Shown here piece after piece: positions 28,726-38,800 of a DNA stretch of 64,000 bases. The stretch lies in assembly GCA_000620205.1 (NCBI GenBank), contig JHVP01000003.1:186001-250000 (forward strand), read 5' to 3'. Position 1 is the first letter of the stretch, and every line of letters starts with the position of its first letter. Source of the DNA: Geodermatophilaceae bacterium URHA0031 (GTDB lineage: Bacteria; Actinomycetota; Actinomycetes; Mycobacteriales; Geodermatophilaceae). A program made the position numbers and the translations under genes. The notes beneath the pieces are model-generated. The model ran no database searches, was not told where the DNA came from, and saw only the letters and a program-made list of their open reading frames with translations.

Positions 28726-28755
28726 GCCGGGGAGGATGCCGGACGGGTACGACGG

Positions 28756-28787
28756 TTCCCGACCCTCCTCTCACGTGAGGGTAGGGT
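28756..28787 (+). promoter_or_regulatory. candidate MerR-type promoter of sulP-merR
   Basis: A weak -35 (TTCCCG, 28756-28761) and a -10 (TAGGGT, 28782-28787) are separated by 20 bp, the overlong spacing of MerR-activated promoters. The spacer is covered by the inverted repeat ACCCTC (28762-28767) - 9 nt - GAGGGT (28777-28782). The operon's own MerR protein (30305-30730) is the natural candidate to bind here. Confidence 0.5.
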
Positions 28788-28838
28788 CCTGCCGAGCCCG
28801 CAGCGTCGCGGTCGACCTCCGCGACCGCGATCGGTGCC

Positions 28839-30308
28839 ATGTCCTCCCCGCTCTCCCTGCCCCGTGCCGCCTGGCCCAGCCCGCGCGTCGCCCGCACCGA
28901 GGTGCTCGCCGGCCTCGTCGTGGCCCTCGCGCTCATCCCGGAGGCCATCTCCTTCTCGATCATCGCCGGGGTCGACCCGCGGGTGGGGCTGTTCTCCGCG
29001 GTCACGATGGCGGTGACCATCTCCCTCGTCGGCGGCCGGCCCGCGATGATCTCCGCGGCCACCGGTGCCGTGGCGCTCGTGGTCGCCCCGCTGGTCCGCG
29101 ACCACGGGCTGCAGTTCCTCATCGCCGCCGTGCTGCTGGCCGGCGTCCTCCAGATCGTCCTCGGCCTGCTCGGCGTCGCCCGGGTGATGCGCTTCGTGCC
29201 GCGCAGCGTGATGGTGGGCTTCGTCAACGCGCTGGGCATCCTGCTGTTCACCGCCCAGCTGCCCCAGCTGACCTCCGTGCCGTGGCTGGTCTACCCGCTG
29301 GCCGCCGGGGCGCTGGCGATCATCTTCGGGCTCCCCCGGCTCACCACGGTCGTGCCGGCACCGCTGGTGGCCATCGTGGTCGTCACCGTGGTCACGGTGG
29401 CCGCCGGCATCGACGTCCCGACCGTCAGCGACGAGGGCGAGCTGCCGGACAGCCTGCCGAGCCTGGGCCTGCCCGACGTGCCGCTCAACTGGCACACCCT
29501 GTCGATCATCGCGCCCTACGCCCTGGGCATGGCGCTGGTCGGCCTGATGGAGTCGCTGATGACGGCCAAGCTCGTGGACGAGCTCACCGACACGCAGTCC
29601 AGCAAGACCCGGGAGTCCTGGGGCCAGGGCGTCGCGAACCTCGTCACCGGGTTCTTCGGCGGCATGGGCGGCTGCGCGATGATCGGCCAGACGATGATCA
29701 ACGTCCGGTCCGGTGCCCGCACCCGGCTGTCCACCTTCCTGGCCGGCGCGTTCCTGCTCGTGCTGGTGGTGGCCCTCGGGCCGGTCGTCGGGGTCATCCC
29801 GATGGCCGCCCTGGCCGCGGTCATGGTGTTCGTGTCGATCGCCACCTTCGACTGGCACAGCCTGCGCACGCTGCGGCGGATGCCGTACAGCGAGACCGCG
29901 GTCATGGTCGTGACGGTCGTCGTCGTGGTGGCCACCTCGAACCTGGCCATCGGCGTGGCCGTCGGGGTCCTGGTCGCCTGCGTGCTCTTCGCCCGCCGGG
30001 TGGCCCACCTGGTCAGCGTCGTCCCGTCCGACGGCCCGGACGGCGAGCGCGTCTACACGGTCACCGGCGCGCTGTTCTTCGCCTCCACCAACGACATGGT
30101 CGGCCGGTTCGACTACGCCGGTGACCCCGACCGGGTGCGCATCGACCTGTCCGCGGCCCACGTCTGGGACGCCTCGTCCGTCGCCGTCCTGGACGCCGTC
30201 GAGCACAAGTACGCCACCCGCGGGAAGACCGTGCAGATCACCGGGCTCACCGACGTCACCGGCCACTACCACCGCCGGCTGGCCGGGCAGCTCGGTGGCG
30301 GCGGGTGA
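28839..30308 (+). CDS. SulP-family anion transporter with STAS domain
   Basis: 489-residue SLC26/SulP transporter. Residues about 1-400 hold the membrane domain with the signature [21 protein letters not shown] and [20 protein letters not shown]. The C-terminal STAS domain (about 405-485) contains [18 protein letters not shown]. Substrates in this family include sulfate, bicarbonate and dicarboxylates; the choice cannot be made here. It is followed by a merR gene with a GTGA overlap, which suggests it is induced by whatever the regulator senses. It sits on the plus strand inside the his cluster. Confidence 0.9.
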   Translation: MSSPLSLPRAAWPSPRVARTEVLAGLVVALALIPEAISFSIIAGVDPRVGLFSAVTMAVTISLVGGRPAMISAATGAVALVVAPLVRDHGLQFLIAAVLLAGVLQIVLGLLGVARVMRFVPRSVMVGFVNALGILLFTAQLPQLTSVPWLVYPLAAGALAIIFGLPRLTTVVPAPLVAIVVVTVVTVAAGIDVPTVSDEGELPDSLPSLGLPDVPLNWHTLSIIAPYALGMALVGLMESLMTAKLVDELTDTQSSKTRESWGQGVANLVTGFFGGMGGCAMIGQTMINVRSGARTRLSTFLAGAFLLVLVVALGPVVGVIPMAALAAVMVFVSIATFDWHSLRTLRRMPYSETAVMVVTVVVVVATSNLAIGVAVGVLVACVLFARRVAHLVSVVPSDGPDGERVYTVTGALFFASTNDMVGRFDYAGDPDRVRIDLSAAHVWDASSVAVLDAVEHKYATRGKTVQITGLTDVTGHYHRRLAGQLGGGG

Positions 30309-30730
30309 CCACCGCCGGCCGGATGCAGATCGGCGAGGTCGCCGAGCAGATCGGCCTGTCGCTGCGGACCATCCGGTACTACGAGGAGGTCGGTCTGGCG
30401 GTGCCCTCGGCCCGCTCAGGGGGCGGCTTCCGGCTGTACGCCGCCGAGGACGTCGAGCGGCTGCGGGTCATCATGCAGATGAAGCCGCTGGGCTTCAGCC
30501 TCGAGGAGATGCGCGAGCTGCTCGCGCTGCTCGCCGCCGGGGACGCCGCCGACCCGGCCCGGCTGGCCGTCTTCCGGGAGCAGGCCACCGAGCGGGTCGC
30601 GACGCTGCGCCGCCGGCTGCGGACGGCCGAGGAGTTCGCCGCCCTCCTCGGACAGGATTCCGGTCGGTCGGCCCCTCCGCGGGGGCCCGCGCCGAGCGTG
30701 CGAGGCGTGGGGGCCGGAGGGGTCCTTTGA
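30305..30730 (+). CDS. MerR-family transcriptional regulator
   Basis: 141 residues. The winged-helix DNA-binding domain is complete ([25 protein letters not shown], then [27 protein letters not shown]), followed by a coiled-coil dimer helix to about residue 117. There is no Cys-based metal site. The last 23 or so residues, of the form [19 protein letters not shown], are encoded by a copy of the structured hairpin repeat, and the TGA stop immediately follows the repeat's terminal GGTCCTTT. The ancestral protein probably ended earlier. The GTG start overlaps the sulP stop. Confidence 0.88.
   Translation: MTTAGRMQIGEVAEQIGLSLRTIRYYEEVGLAVPSARSGGGFRLYAAEDVERLRVIMQMKPLGFSLEEMRELLALLAAGDAADPARLAVFREQATERVATLRRRLRTAEEFAALLGQDSGRSAPPRGPAPSVRGVGAGGVL
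30670..30728 (+). repeat. structured hairpin repeat, copy 1 (end of merR)
   Basis: Outer stem GGCCCCTCCG with CGGAGGGGTCC; inner stem CGCGCC with GGCGTG; loop GAGCGTGCGA; ends TCCTTT. It encodes the MerR C-terminal tail and lies between convergent genes. Confidence 0.85.
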
Positions 30731-30910
30731 TCAGCTGACCAGGTAGAGCACCCCGGCGACCGACGCGATGAGGGCCGCCAGCAGCAGGACGACGGCGAAC
30801 ACCACCTGCGGGCCGGTGCGCCCCTCGGTGTCGGAGTCCGCCTTGAAGATGCTGTACGAGCCGCCGAGCAGGAAGCCGCCGATCAGGAGCAGTGCGACCC
30901 CGAAGGTCAC
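30731..30910 (-). CDS. 59-residue two-helix membrane protein downstream of hisB
   Basis: A small protein made of two hydrophobic helices (about residues 3-20 and 35-58) around a short polar loop, [18 protein letters not shown]. No known domain. The GTG start overlaps the hisB stop (GTGA), so it is translated with hisB. It faces the end of merR, and copy 1 of the hairpin repeat lies between them. Function unknown; small membrane proteins at this position occur in other actinobacterial his clusters by recollection, which is not checked here. Confidence 0.7.
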   Translation of the reverse strand: MTFGVALLLIGGFLLGGSYSIFKADSDTEGRTGPQVVFAVVLLLAALIASVAGVLYLVS

Positions 30911-31518
30911 AGAGCTCCCTTGGTCGAGGGGACATCGGTGACCCGCGGGTCCAGTGCGACAGCGGTGCGCAGCGCCCGGGCCAGCGCCTTGAACTGCCCC
31001 TCGACGATGTGGTGGGCGTCGCGGCCGGCGTAGAGCACCCGGACGTGCAGGCTGATCCGCGCGTTGAACGCGAAGGACTCGAGCACGTGCTTGGTCAGCG
31101 ACGTCGGGTAGTCCGGGCCGATCATCGGTGTCATGCCCTCGGGCTCGGCGTGCACGAAGTACGGCCGGCCGGACAGGTCGACGGCGGCCTGCACCAGCAC
31201 CTCGTCCATCGGGATGGTGGCGTCGCCGTAACGGGTGATGCCGCGCTTGTCGCCGAGCGCCTCGGCGAAGGCGTGCCCCAGCGCGATCGCGACGTCCTCG
31301 ACGGTGTGGTGGGCGTCGATGTGCAGGTCGCCGTCGGCGTGCACGGTCAGGTCGATGCCGCTGTGCTTGGACAGCGCGGTGAGCATGTGGTCGTAGAAGC
31401 CGACCCCGGTGGCGACGTCGGCCTTGCCGGTGCCGTCGAGGTCGACCTCGACCACCAGCTTGGTCTCGTTGGTCGCCCGCTCGATGCGTGCGGTGCGGTG
31501 CCCAGACAGAGCGGTCAT
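30907..31518 (-). CDS. hisB: imidazoleglycerol-phosphate dehydratase
   Basis: Dehydrates IGP to imidazole acetol phosphate. The 203-residue monofunctional enzyme carries both pseudo-symmetric Mn-binding His clusters, [14 protein letters not shown] and [17 protein letters not shown], plus [17 protein letters not shown]. No histidinol-phosphatase domain is fused. The ATG start overlaps the hisC stop (ATGA). Confidence 0.98.
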   Translation of the reverse strand: MTALSGHRTARIERATNETKLVVEVDLDGTGKADVATGVGFYDHMLTALSKHSGIDLTVHADGDLHIDAHHTVEDVAIALGHAFAEALGDKRGITRYGDATIPMDEVLVQAAVDLSGRPYFVHAEPEGMTPMIGPDYPTSLTKHVLESFAFNARISLHVRVLYAGRDAHHIVEGQFKALARALRTAVALDPRVTDVPSTKGAL

Positions 31519-32636
31519 GCCGGTGATCCTCCCAGGCCCGGTGCCGGTGTCCCAGCCACCTCACCGAGCGCGGTGAGGAAGGCGTCGGTCTCCTCGGTCG
31601 TCCCGGCGGTGACCCGCAGCCAGCCGGGCAGACCCACGTCGCGGACCAGCACGCCGCGGTCCAGCAACGCCTGCCACGTGGCCGCGGCGTCGGCGAAGTG
31701 CCCGAACAGCACGAAATTCGCGTCGCTGGGCACGCTGGTCAGCCCCAGCCCGGGGAGCGCGGCGACGATCCGGTCCCGCTCGGCCTTGACCGCGTCGACG
31801 GTCGCCAGCAGCTGCTCGGTGTGCGCCAGGGCGGTGCGCGCGGCCGCCTGGGTCAGCGAGCTCAGGTGGTACGGCAGCCGCACCAGCTGCAGCGCGTCGA
31901 CCACCGCCGGGTCGGCGGCCAGGTAACCCAGCCGCAGCCCGGCCATGCCGAAGGCCTTGCTCATCGTCCGGCTGACCACCAGACGCGGGCGCCCGGGCAG
32001 CAGGGTCAGCGCCGACGGGGTGCCCGGCCGGGCGAACTCGGCGTACGCCTCGTCGACGACCAGCACGCCGGTCGTGGCCTCGTACAGCGCGGCGATCGTG
32101 TCCAGCTCGACCGCGGTGCCGGTCGGGTTGTTCGGGCTGGTCACGAAGACGACGTCGGGCTGCACCTCGCCCACCTGCGCGGTGGCCTTCCCGCGGTCGA
32201 TGGTGAAGTCCTCCCGGCGGTGGCCGTCGACCCAGGAGGTGCCGGTCCCGGCGCTGATGATCGGGTGCATCGAGTACGACGGGGTGAAGCCCAGCGCGGT
32301 GCGCCCGGCGCCGCCGAAGGTCTGCAGCACCTGCTGCAGCACCTCGTTGGACCCGTTGGCGGCCCACACCTGCTGCGGGGAGACCGGCCCCCCGCTGCTG
32401 CGCGACAGGTACGCCGCCAGGTCCCGGCGCAGCGCTGTGGCGTCCCGGTCGGGGTAGCGGTTGAGCCCGGCTGCGGCGTCGGAGAGCGCCACCTGCAGGT
32501 CGGCCAGCAGCGCCGGCGGGAGCGGGTGCGGGTTCTCGTTGGTGTTCAGCGCGTACCGCACCGCGAGCTGCGGGGCGCCGTAGGGCGTGCGGCCACGCAG
32601 CTCCGGCCGCAGCGGGAGCTCCTCCATCCCGGTCAT
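31515..32636 (-). CDS. hisC: histidinol-phosphate aminotransferase
   Basis: PLP class II aminotransferase that makes histidinol phosphate from imidazole acetol phosphate. 373 residues, with [15 protein letters not shown] at the substrate-binding N-terminus, [15 protein letters not shown], the PLP lysine in [17 protein letters not shown] and the terminal WLRVTAGT arginine motif. The ATG at 32636 overlaps the hisD stop (ATGA); a second in-frame ATG is three codons later. Confidence 0.97.
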   Translation of the reverse strand: MTGMEELPLRPELRGRTPYGAPQLAVRYALNTNENPHPLPPALLADLQVALSDAAAGLNRYPDRDATALRRDLAAYLSRSSGGPVSPQQVWAANGSNEVLQQVLQTFGGAGRTALGFTPSYSMHPIISAGTGTSWVDGHRREDFTIDRGKATAQVGEVQPDVVFVTSPNNPTGTAVELDTIAALYEATTGVLVVDEAYAEFARPGTPSALTLLPGRPRLVVSRTMSKAFGMAGLRLGYLAADPAVVDALQLVRLPYHLSSLTQAAARTALAHTEQLLATVDAVKAERDRIVAALPGLGLTSVPSDANFVLFGHFADAAATWQALLDRGVLVRDVGLPGWLRVTAGTTEETDAFLTALGEVAGTPAPGLGGSPA

Positions 32637-33937
32637 CCGCGCTGACGGGCCCGGACGGCGGCGGCGTGCGCCGGCAGGTCCTCGGCGTTCGCCAGGGCGT
32701 CGACGTGCCCGGCGACCTCGGCCAGCGCCTGCTCGTCGTACTCGACCACGTGGATGCCGCGCAGGAACGACTGCACGCTCAACCCGCTGGAGTGCCGGGC
32801 GCAGCCGCCGGTGGGCAGCACGTGGTTGGAGCCGGCGATGTAGTCGCCCAGGGAGACCGGCGCCCACGGGCCGACGAAGACGGCACCGGCGTTGCGCACC
32901 CGCATCGCCACCTCGCGCGCGTCCCGGGTCTGGATCTCCAGGTGCTCCGCGGCGTAGGCGTCGACGACGGCGAGGCCGGCGTCCACGTCGTCGACCAGCA
33001 CGACGCCGGACTGCGTGCCGCCCAGTGCGGTGAGGATCCGGTCGCTGTGCTTGGTGGCGGCCACCTGCCCCGGCACCAGGTCCAGCACCGCGTCGGCGAG
33101 CTGCTCGCTGGTGGTGACCAGCACCGCGCCGGCCAGCGGGTCGTGCTCGGCCTGGCTGATCAGGTCGGCGGCCACGTGCACCGGGTTGGCGGTGTCGTCG
33201 GCCAGCACGGCGACCTCGGTCGGCCCGGCCTCGGAGTCGATCCCGATCAGACCGCGGAGCAGCCGCTTCGCCGCGGTCGTGTAGACGTTGCCGGGGCCGG
33301 TGACCAGGTCCACCGGGAGGCACGGTCCGGCGCCGTAGCCGAAGACGGCGATCGCCTGGGCCCCGCCGACGGCGTAGACCTCGGTGACGCCGAGCAGCGC
33401 GCAGGCGGCCAGCACACCCGGGTCGGGCAGCCCGCCGTTGTCCCGCTGCGGGGGGCTGGCGACGGCGATCGACTCGACCCCGGCGAGCTGGGCGGGGACG
33501 ACGTTCATCACCACGGAGCTCAGCAGCGGCGCGAGGCCGCCGGGCACGTAGAGCCCGACCCGCCGGACCGGCACCCAGCGCTCGGTGACCCGGCCACCGC
33601 GGACCACGTCGGTGGTCACGTCGGTGCGGCGCTGGTCGGCGTGCACCGTCCGGACCCGGGCGATCGACTCCTCGAGGGCGGCGCGCACCGCCGGGTCGAT
33701 GGTGGCCAGCGCCTCGTCGAGCGCGGCCGCGGGCACGGCGATCTCGGGGACGTCGACGCCGTCGAGCCGGGCGGTGATCTCGCGGACCGCCTGGGCGCCG
33801 CGGAGCCGGACGTCCTCGCAGATCGGGCGGACGACGGCCAGCACCGAGTCGATGTCGGTGGCGGCTCGGGGCAGCAGCTGCGCGAGCTCACGCGGCCCGG
33901 GCAGAGCGGAGCCTCGCAGGTCGATGCGGGACAGCAC
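32633..33937 (-). CDS. hisD: histidinol dehydrogenase
   Basis: NAD-dependent zinc enzyme for the last two steps of histidine synthesis. 434 residues with [48 protein letters not shown] and [21 protein letters not shown], the latter holding zinc and catalytic residues. The GTG at 33937 is preferred because GGAGG lies six bases upstream and the N-terminus MLSRIDLRG is typical. It heads hisD-hisC-hisB-membrane protein, all with 4-bp overlaps. Confidence 0.97.
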   Translation of the reverse strand: MLSRIDLRGSALPGPRELAQLLPRAATDIDSVLAVVRPICEDVRLRGAQAVREITARLDGVDVPEIAVPAAALDEALATIDPAVRAALEESIARVRTVHADQRRTDVTTDVVRGGRVTERWVPVRRVGLYVPGGLAPLLSSVVMNVVPAQLAGVESIAVASPPQRDNGGLPDPGVLAACALLGVTEVYAVGGAQAIAVFGYGAGPCLPVDLVTGPGNVYTTAAKRLLRGLIGIDSEAGPTEVAVLADDTANPVHVAADLISQAEHDPLAGAVLVTTSEQLADAVLDLVPGQVAATKHSDRILTALGGTQSGVVLVDDVDAGLAVVDAYAAEHLEIQTRDAREVAMRVRNAGAVFVGPWAPVSLGDYIAGSNHVLPTGGCARHSSGLSVQSFLRGIHVVEYDEQALAEVAGHVDALANAEDLPAHAAAVRARQRG

Positions 33938-33971
33938 GGAGCACCTCCGGGTACGTGCGGGAGAACGCCCC

Positions 33972-33977
33972 ACGGTA
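33972..33977 (-). promoter_or_regulatory. candidate -10 of the hisDCB operon
   Basis: TACCGT on the minus strand, 34 nt upstream of the hisD GTG, with the GGAGG ribosome binding site in the leader. It lies back to back with the promoter of the divergent LON-domain gene, with about 30 nt between the two -10 elements. Confidence 0.35.
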
Positions 33978-34007
33978 GACGCCCGGCTGGTCCACCCCTG
34001 CTGCCCG

Positions 34008-34019
34008 TAGGCTCCCGGC
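34008..34019 (+). promoter_or_regulatory. candidate leaderless promoter of LON-domain gene
   Basis: TAGGCT at 34008-34013, then 6 nt, then the GTG at 34020. Confidence 0.5.
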
Positions 34020-34934
34020 GTGGGCAAGGCGGATGGGACCGGTGGTCAGGAGGTCATCCCGCTGTTCCCGCTGGAGACCCCGCTGTTCCCCGGCGTGGTG
34101 CTCCCGCTGCACGTCTTCGAGCCGCGGTACCGCCGGCTGGTGGCCGACCTCACCGCCATCCCCGATGGTGCCCAGCGCCGGTTCGGGGTGGTCGCGATCC
34201 GGCAGGGCTGGGAGGTCGAGCACGTCGCACCGGCCGAGGCGCTCTACGACGTGGGCTGCACCGCGGCGCTCCGGATGGTCGCTCCGCAGCGGGACGGTGG
34301 CTACCGGGTGGCGGCCGTGGGTGCCGACCGCTTCCGGCTGCTCGACGTGCTGGTGCCGACCCCGGGCGGTGGGGAGGACGAGGCCGGCGAGCCGCCCTAC
34401 CTGCGGGCGCTGGTGGAGTGGCTCGCCGAGGAGGAGGCCGCCGAGGAGGCGGCCGGGGACGTCGACGGGCTGAGCGGCGCAGGCACCACGCCCGGGGTGG
34501 TCCCCGACGAGGTGGCGACCGACGTGGCCCGGGGCTCGCTCGGCCTGCTCGCCGACAACGTGCGCGACCTGTTCGCCCGGTACGTCGCCGACGTGGCCGT
34601 GCGCCAGAGCGGCGCCCCGGACGGGCTGCCCGACGAGGTGCTCGACGCGCTCTCCCCCGACGACCTGCCCGACGACGACGCCGCCGGGGAGGTCGCCGCG
34701 ACGGCGGCACTGCTGCGCGAGGTCAGCGATGACGCCCGCGGGCTGTCCTACCTGGTGGCGTCCTCGGCGCTGCTCACCACCGAGGACCGGCAGGCGCTGC
34801 TGGCCGAGTCCGCCACCCGCCGGCGGCTGGCGCTGGAGTCCCGGCTGCTGCGGCGTGAGCTGACCCTGCTGCGCACCCTCGGCGCCGTGCCGGTGCCGCT
34901 GCGGCAGTTCGCCACCCCCATGACGGCCAACTAG
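34020..34934 (+). CDS. LON N-terminal substrate-binding domain protein
   Basis: 304 residues with the LON N-domain only: [30 protein letters not shown], then [10 protein letters not shown] and [14 protein letters not shown]. There is no AAA+ or Ser-Lys protease domain, so it is not Lon protease. Stand-alone members may bind unfolded peptides; their role is unclear. An acidic Glu/Ala-rich insert occurs at about residues 125-165, and the C-terminal half is helical. Divergent from hisD. Confidence 0.85.
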   Translation: MGKADGTGGQEVIPLFPLETPLFPGVVLPLHVFEPRYRRLVADLTAIPDGAQRRFGVVAIRQGWEVEHVAPAEALYDVGCTAALRMVAPQRDGGYRVAAVGADRFRLLDVLVPTPGGGEDEAGEPPYLRALVEWLAEEEAAEEAAGDVDGLSGAGTTPGVVPDEVATDVARGSLGLLADNVRDLFARYVADVAVRQSGAPDGLPDEVLDALSPDDLPDDDAAGEVAATAALLREVSDDARGLSYLVASSALLTTEDRQALLAESATRRRLALESRLLRRELTLLRTLGAVPVPLRQFATPMTAN

Positions 34935-34952
34935 CAGAAAGGACCCGCTTTC

Positions 34953-35008
34953 GGCCCCGTCCAGAGGCTCGCCCCGAGCTTGCGAGGGGTGAGGGGGACG
35001 GGTCCTCC
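34953..35008 (+). repeat. structured hairpin repeat, copy 2
   Basis: Outer stem GGCCCCGTCC with GGACGGGTCC; inner stem CTCGCCCC with GGGGTGAG (one G-U pair); loop GAGCTTGCGA. It lies between the convergent LON-domain gene and the 35011-35688 gene and could terminate both. Confidence 0.85.
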
Positions 35009-35010
35009 CG

Positions 35011-35688
35011 CTAGAGGCGCGGGACCGGTGGCGGGACCGGCGGGAGCGGGGGGCGCAGCGGCAGGTCGGCCGGCTCGTCCTCGACGCGGCCCAGGTCGGT
35101 GCGGGACGTCAGCGTCGTCGCCACCAGGTAGACGAGGACGGCGATGAACGGCCCGACCGCGAGGGCGGCCGTGGCGTTGAGCGAGAGCGCGGTGGTGACC
35201 GTCCGGCCGACGTCGGCCAGCTCGGCCTTGGTCGGTCCCGGCCCGACCCACTGCCCGAGCTGCCAGGCGACGACCCCCGCCGCCAGCATCCCGGTGGCCA
35301 GCGCGACCAGGGTCAGCGCCCCGCGGCGACGCCGGCGCAGCCAGACCGCCAGCCCGGCCACCAGCCCCAGCGCGGCGAGGATGCACACGAACACACCGTC
35401 GTCGGCCATGAACAGCTCCGCGGACGGCGCCCGGCCGACCGGCTCGACGCCGGTCGCGGTCACCCGGTAGTCCGCCCGAGGGGCGAGCCAGGTCCACACC
35501 CCGCCGGCCAGCAGCCCGGCCACGGCCAGCGCGAGCACGGTGAGGAGCGCGCTGCGCAGGTCCTGCCGGCTGCCGCGCAGCCCCGGGACCCCGGCCCGCC
35601 GGGCCGGCCGGTGCGGAACCGGCCCGTCGGGCACCGCCGGGGCGGTCGGGAACGGTGCCGCCGGGCCGGGCGGACGTGCGTCGGTCAC
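35011..35688 (-). CDS. four-helix membrane protein, unknown function
   Basis: 225 residues: a Pro/Ala-rich N-terminus (to about 40), four hydrophobic segments (about 45-68, 97-114, 122-142 and 165-190) and an extracytoplasmic loop after the first helix containing DYRVTATGVEPVGRAPSAELF. The C-terminus is proline-rich. The arrangement is similar to DUF2567-type actinobacterial membrane proteins, but this is a weak resemblance. Its upstream side holds a half copy and a full copy of the hairpin repeat. Confidence 0.7.
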   Translation of the reverse strand: MTDARPPGPAAPFPTAPAVPDGPVPHRPARRAGVPGLRGSRQDLRSALLTVLALAVAGLLAGGVWTWLAPRADYRVTATGVEPVGRAPSAELFMADDGVFVCILAALGLVAGLAVWLRRRRRGALTLVALATGMLAAGVVAWQLGQWVGPGPTKAELADVGRTVTTALSLNATAALAVGPFIAVLVYLVATTLTSRTDLGRVEDEPADLPLRPPLPPVPPPVPRL

Positions 35689-35746
35689 CCGCCCAGTGTC
35701 GCTGGCCAGGCTGTGCGTCCGGCAACCAGTGGTGACGCACTAAAGC

Positions 35747-35774
35747 GGCCACCCTCCAGGGGCCCGTGCCGAGC
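35747..35774 (+). repeat. half copy of the hairpin repeat
   Basis: GGCCACCCTCC followed by AGGGGCCCGTGCCGAGC, matching the 5' half of copy 6 (53791), then breaking off at the loop. It lies 18 nt before a full copy, and GTGACGCACT with CGGCC four bases later precedes both. Confidence 0.75.
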
Positions 35775-35792
35775 CGGGTGACGCACTGGGAC

Positions 35793-35850
35793 GGCCCCGG
35801 TCCAGAGTCTCGCCCGAGCGTGCGAGGAGTGAGGGGGACCGGGGTCCTTC
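35793..35850 (+). repeat. structured hairpin repeat, copy 3
   Basis: Outer stem GGCCCCGGTCC with GGACCGGGGTCC; inner stem based on CTCGCCC and GGAGTGAG with one mismatch; loop GAGCGTGCGA; ends TCCTTC. It abuts the dnaE stop codon. Confidence 0.85.
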
Positions 35851-35851
35851 G

Positions 35852-38800
35852 TCACAGCAGGGCGACGCTGGTCGGGCCCAGCAGCGCCTTGATGTCGCCC
35901 ATCAACGCGGTGCTGGGCCGGACCCGCAGGCCCTGGTCCAGCCGCAGCACGGTCTCCCGTCCGCCGTTGAGCAGCTTCAGCTGCACCTCGGTGGTGCCCG
36001 GGTGGCTGCCCAGCACCTCGCGCAGGCGCTCGACGACCGGCGGGGTGCAGCGGGCGGCGGGCAGCGATACCAGCACGGGTCCGCGGGGCCCCTCGGTCAG
36101 CTCGGGGATGGTGACCTCGGAGGCGAACAGCGACGGGGTGTCGTCGCGCCGGCTGATCCGGCCCTTCACCACCACGATCTGGTCGCGGACGACCTTCTCC
36201 GACACCTCCGCCCAGGTCTTGGGGAAGAACAGCACCTCGATGCCGGCCTCGAGGTCCTCGAGCGTGGCGATCGCCCAGGGTGCGCCCTGCTTGTTGGTCC
36301 GCGGGCCGACCGCGGTGAGGATGCCGGCGATGGTGACGTTCGCGCCGTCCTCGACACCACCGGCAAGGATCTCGGCCAGCGCGGTGTCGGCGTGCGAGGT
36401 GAGCACGTGCTCGACGCCGTGCAGCGGGTGGTCGGAGACGTAGAGGCCGAGCATGTCGCGCTCGAAGACCAGCCGCTCGGACTTCGACCAGTCCGCGGTC
36501 GGGATCGGGATGTCCAGCGCGGCGCTGAGCGGGTCGCCCAGCCCGCTGTCGCCGTCGTCGTCACCGAAGCCGCCGAACAGGTCGAACTGCCCCTCGGCCT
36601 CCTTGCGCTTGAGGCTCATCGCGGAGTCGACGGCCTGCGCGTGGATCGCCGCGATGCCCTGCCGCGAGTGGCCGAGGGAGTCGAAGCCGCCGGCCTTGGC
36701 CAGGGACTCGATGACCTTCTTGTTGCAGGCCACCGTGTCGATCTTGCGCATGAAGTCGGCGAAGTCCTTGAACGCGCCCTTCTCCTCACGCGCCTTGACG
36801 ATCGAGTCGACGACGTTGTGCCCGACGTTGCGCACCGAGGCCATGCCGAACCGGATGTCGCCGCCGACGGCGGTGAAGTCCCAGGAGGACTCGTTCACGT
36901 CCGGCGGGAGCACCTTGATGCCCATCCGTCGGCACTCGGCCAGGTAGACCGGCCGGCGGTCCTTGTCGTCGCCCACGCTGGTGAGCAGCCCGGCCATGTA
37001 CTCGGCCGGGTAGTTCGCCTTGAGGTAGGCGGTCCAGTAGGAGACCAGCCCGTAGGCGGCCGAGTGCGCCTTGTTGAACGCGTAGTCGGCGAAGGGCACC
37101 AGGATGTCCCAGAGGGTCTTGACCGCCGCGGCGGAGAAGCCGTTCTCCTTCATCCCGGCCTCGAAGCCGACGTACTCGGCGTCCAGGACCGACTTCTTCT
37201 TCTTGCCCATCGCCCGGCGCAGCAGGTCGGCCTTGCCGAGGGAGTACCCGGCGACCTTCTGCGCGATCGCCATGACCTGCTCCTGGTACACGATCAGGCC
37301 GTAGGTCTGCCCCAGGATCTCGGCGAGGGGCTCGGCGAGCTCGGGGTGGATCGGGGTGATCTCCTGCTGGCCGTTCTTGCGCAGCGCGTAGTTGGTGTGC
37401 GAGTTCGCGCCCATCGGGCCGGGGCGGTAGAGCGCGCCGACGGCGGAGATGTCCTCGAAGTTGTCCGGGCGCATCAGCCGCAGCAGCGACCGCATCGGAC
37501 CGCCGTCGAACTGGAAGACGCCGAGGGTCTCCCCGCGCGAGAGCAGGTCGTAGGTCGCCGGGTCGGTGAGGTCCTTGCTGATCTCGTCGAGGTCGACCGG
37601 CTCCTTGCCGTTGATCACGATGTTGCGCAGCGCGTCGTCGATGACGGTGAGGTTGCGCAGGCCCAGGAAGTCCATCTTGAGCAGGCCGAGCGTCTCGCAG
37701 GTCGGGTAGTCGAACTGCGTGATGATCGCGCCGTCGGCCTCGCGCCGCATGATCGGGATGCTGTCGATCAGCGGGTAGCGGCCGATGATCACGCCGGCCG
37801 CGTGGACGCCCCACTGGCGCTTCAGGCCCTCGAGCTTGCGGGCCTGGTCGACGACCTCGGCCGCGCCCGGGTCCGACTCGTACCGCGCCCGGAACTCCGC
37901 GGCCTCCTTGTAGCGGTCGTGCTTGGGGTCGAAGATCCCCGACAGCGGGATGTCCTTGCCCATGACGCCGGGCGGCATCAGCTTGGTCAGCTCGTCGCCC
38001 ACCGAGTAGGGCCGGTCCAGCACCCGGGCGGCGTCCTTGATCGCGGCCTTGGCCTTGATCGTCCCGTAGGTGACGATCTGGCTGACCCGCTCCTCGCCGT
38101 ACTTCTGCGACACGTACTGGATGACCTCGCCGCGGCGGCGGTCGTCGAAGTCGATGTCGACGTCGGGCATGGAGACGCGCTCGGGGTTGAGGAACCGCTC
38201 GAAGATCAACCCGTGCGCCAGCGGGTCGAGATCGGTGATCCCCATGGCGTAGGCGGCCAGCGAACCGGCGGCCGAGCCACGGCCCGGACCGACCCGGATG
38301 CCGTTGTCCTTGGCCCAGTTGATGAAGTCGGCGACCACGAGGAAGTACCCCGGGAAGCCCATCTGGCAGATGATCCCGGTCTCGTAGTCCGCCTGCTTGC
38401 GCACGTGGTCCGGGATGCCACCGGGGTAGCGCTTGTGCAGCCCGCGCTCGACCTCCTTGATGAACCAGGAGGTCTCGTCCTCGCCCTCGGGCAGCGGGAA
38501 GCGGGGCATGAGGTCGGCGCCCTCGGTGAACTGCACCTCGCACTGCTCGGCGATCAGCAGCGTGTTGTCGCAGGCCTCGGGGTGCTCGCGGAACAGCGCT
38601 CGCATCTCGGCGGCGGACTTGAGGTAGTAGCCGTCGCCGTTGAACTTGAAGCGGTTGGGCTCGTTGAGCCGCGACCCGGTCTGGATGCACAGCAGGGCGT
38701 CGTGCGCCTGGGCGTCCTCCCGGTGGGTGTAGTGCAGGTCGTTGGTGCCCAGCAGCGGGATGCCGAGCTCCTTCGCGATCTCCAGCAGCGCGGGCTTGGT

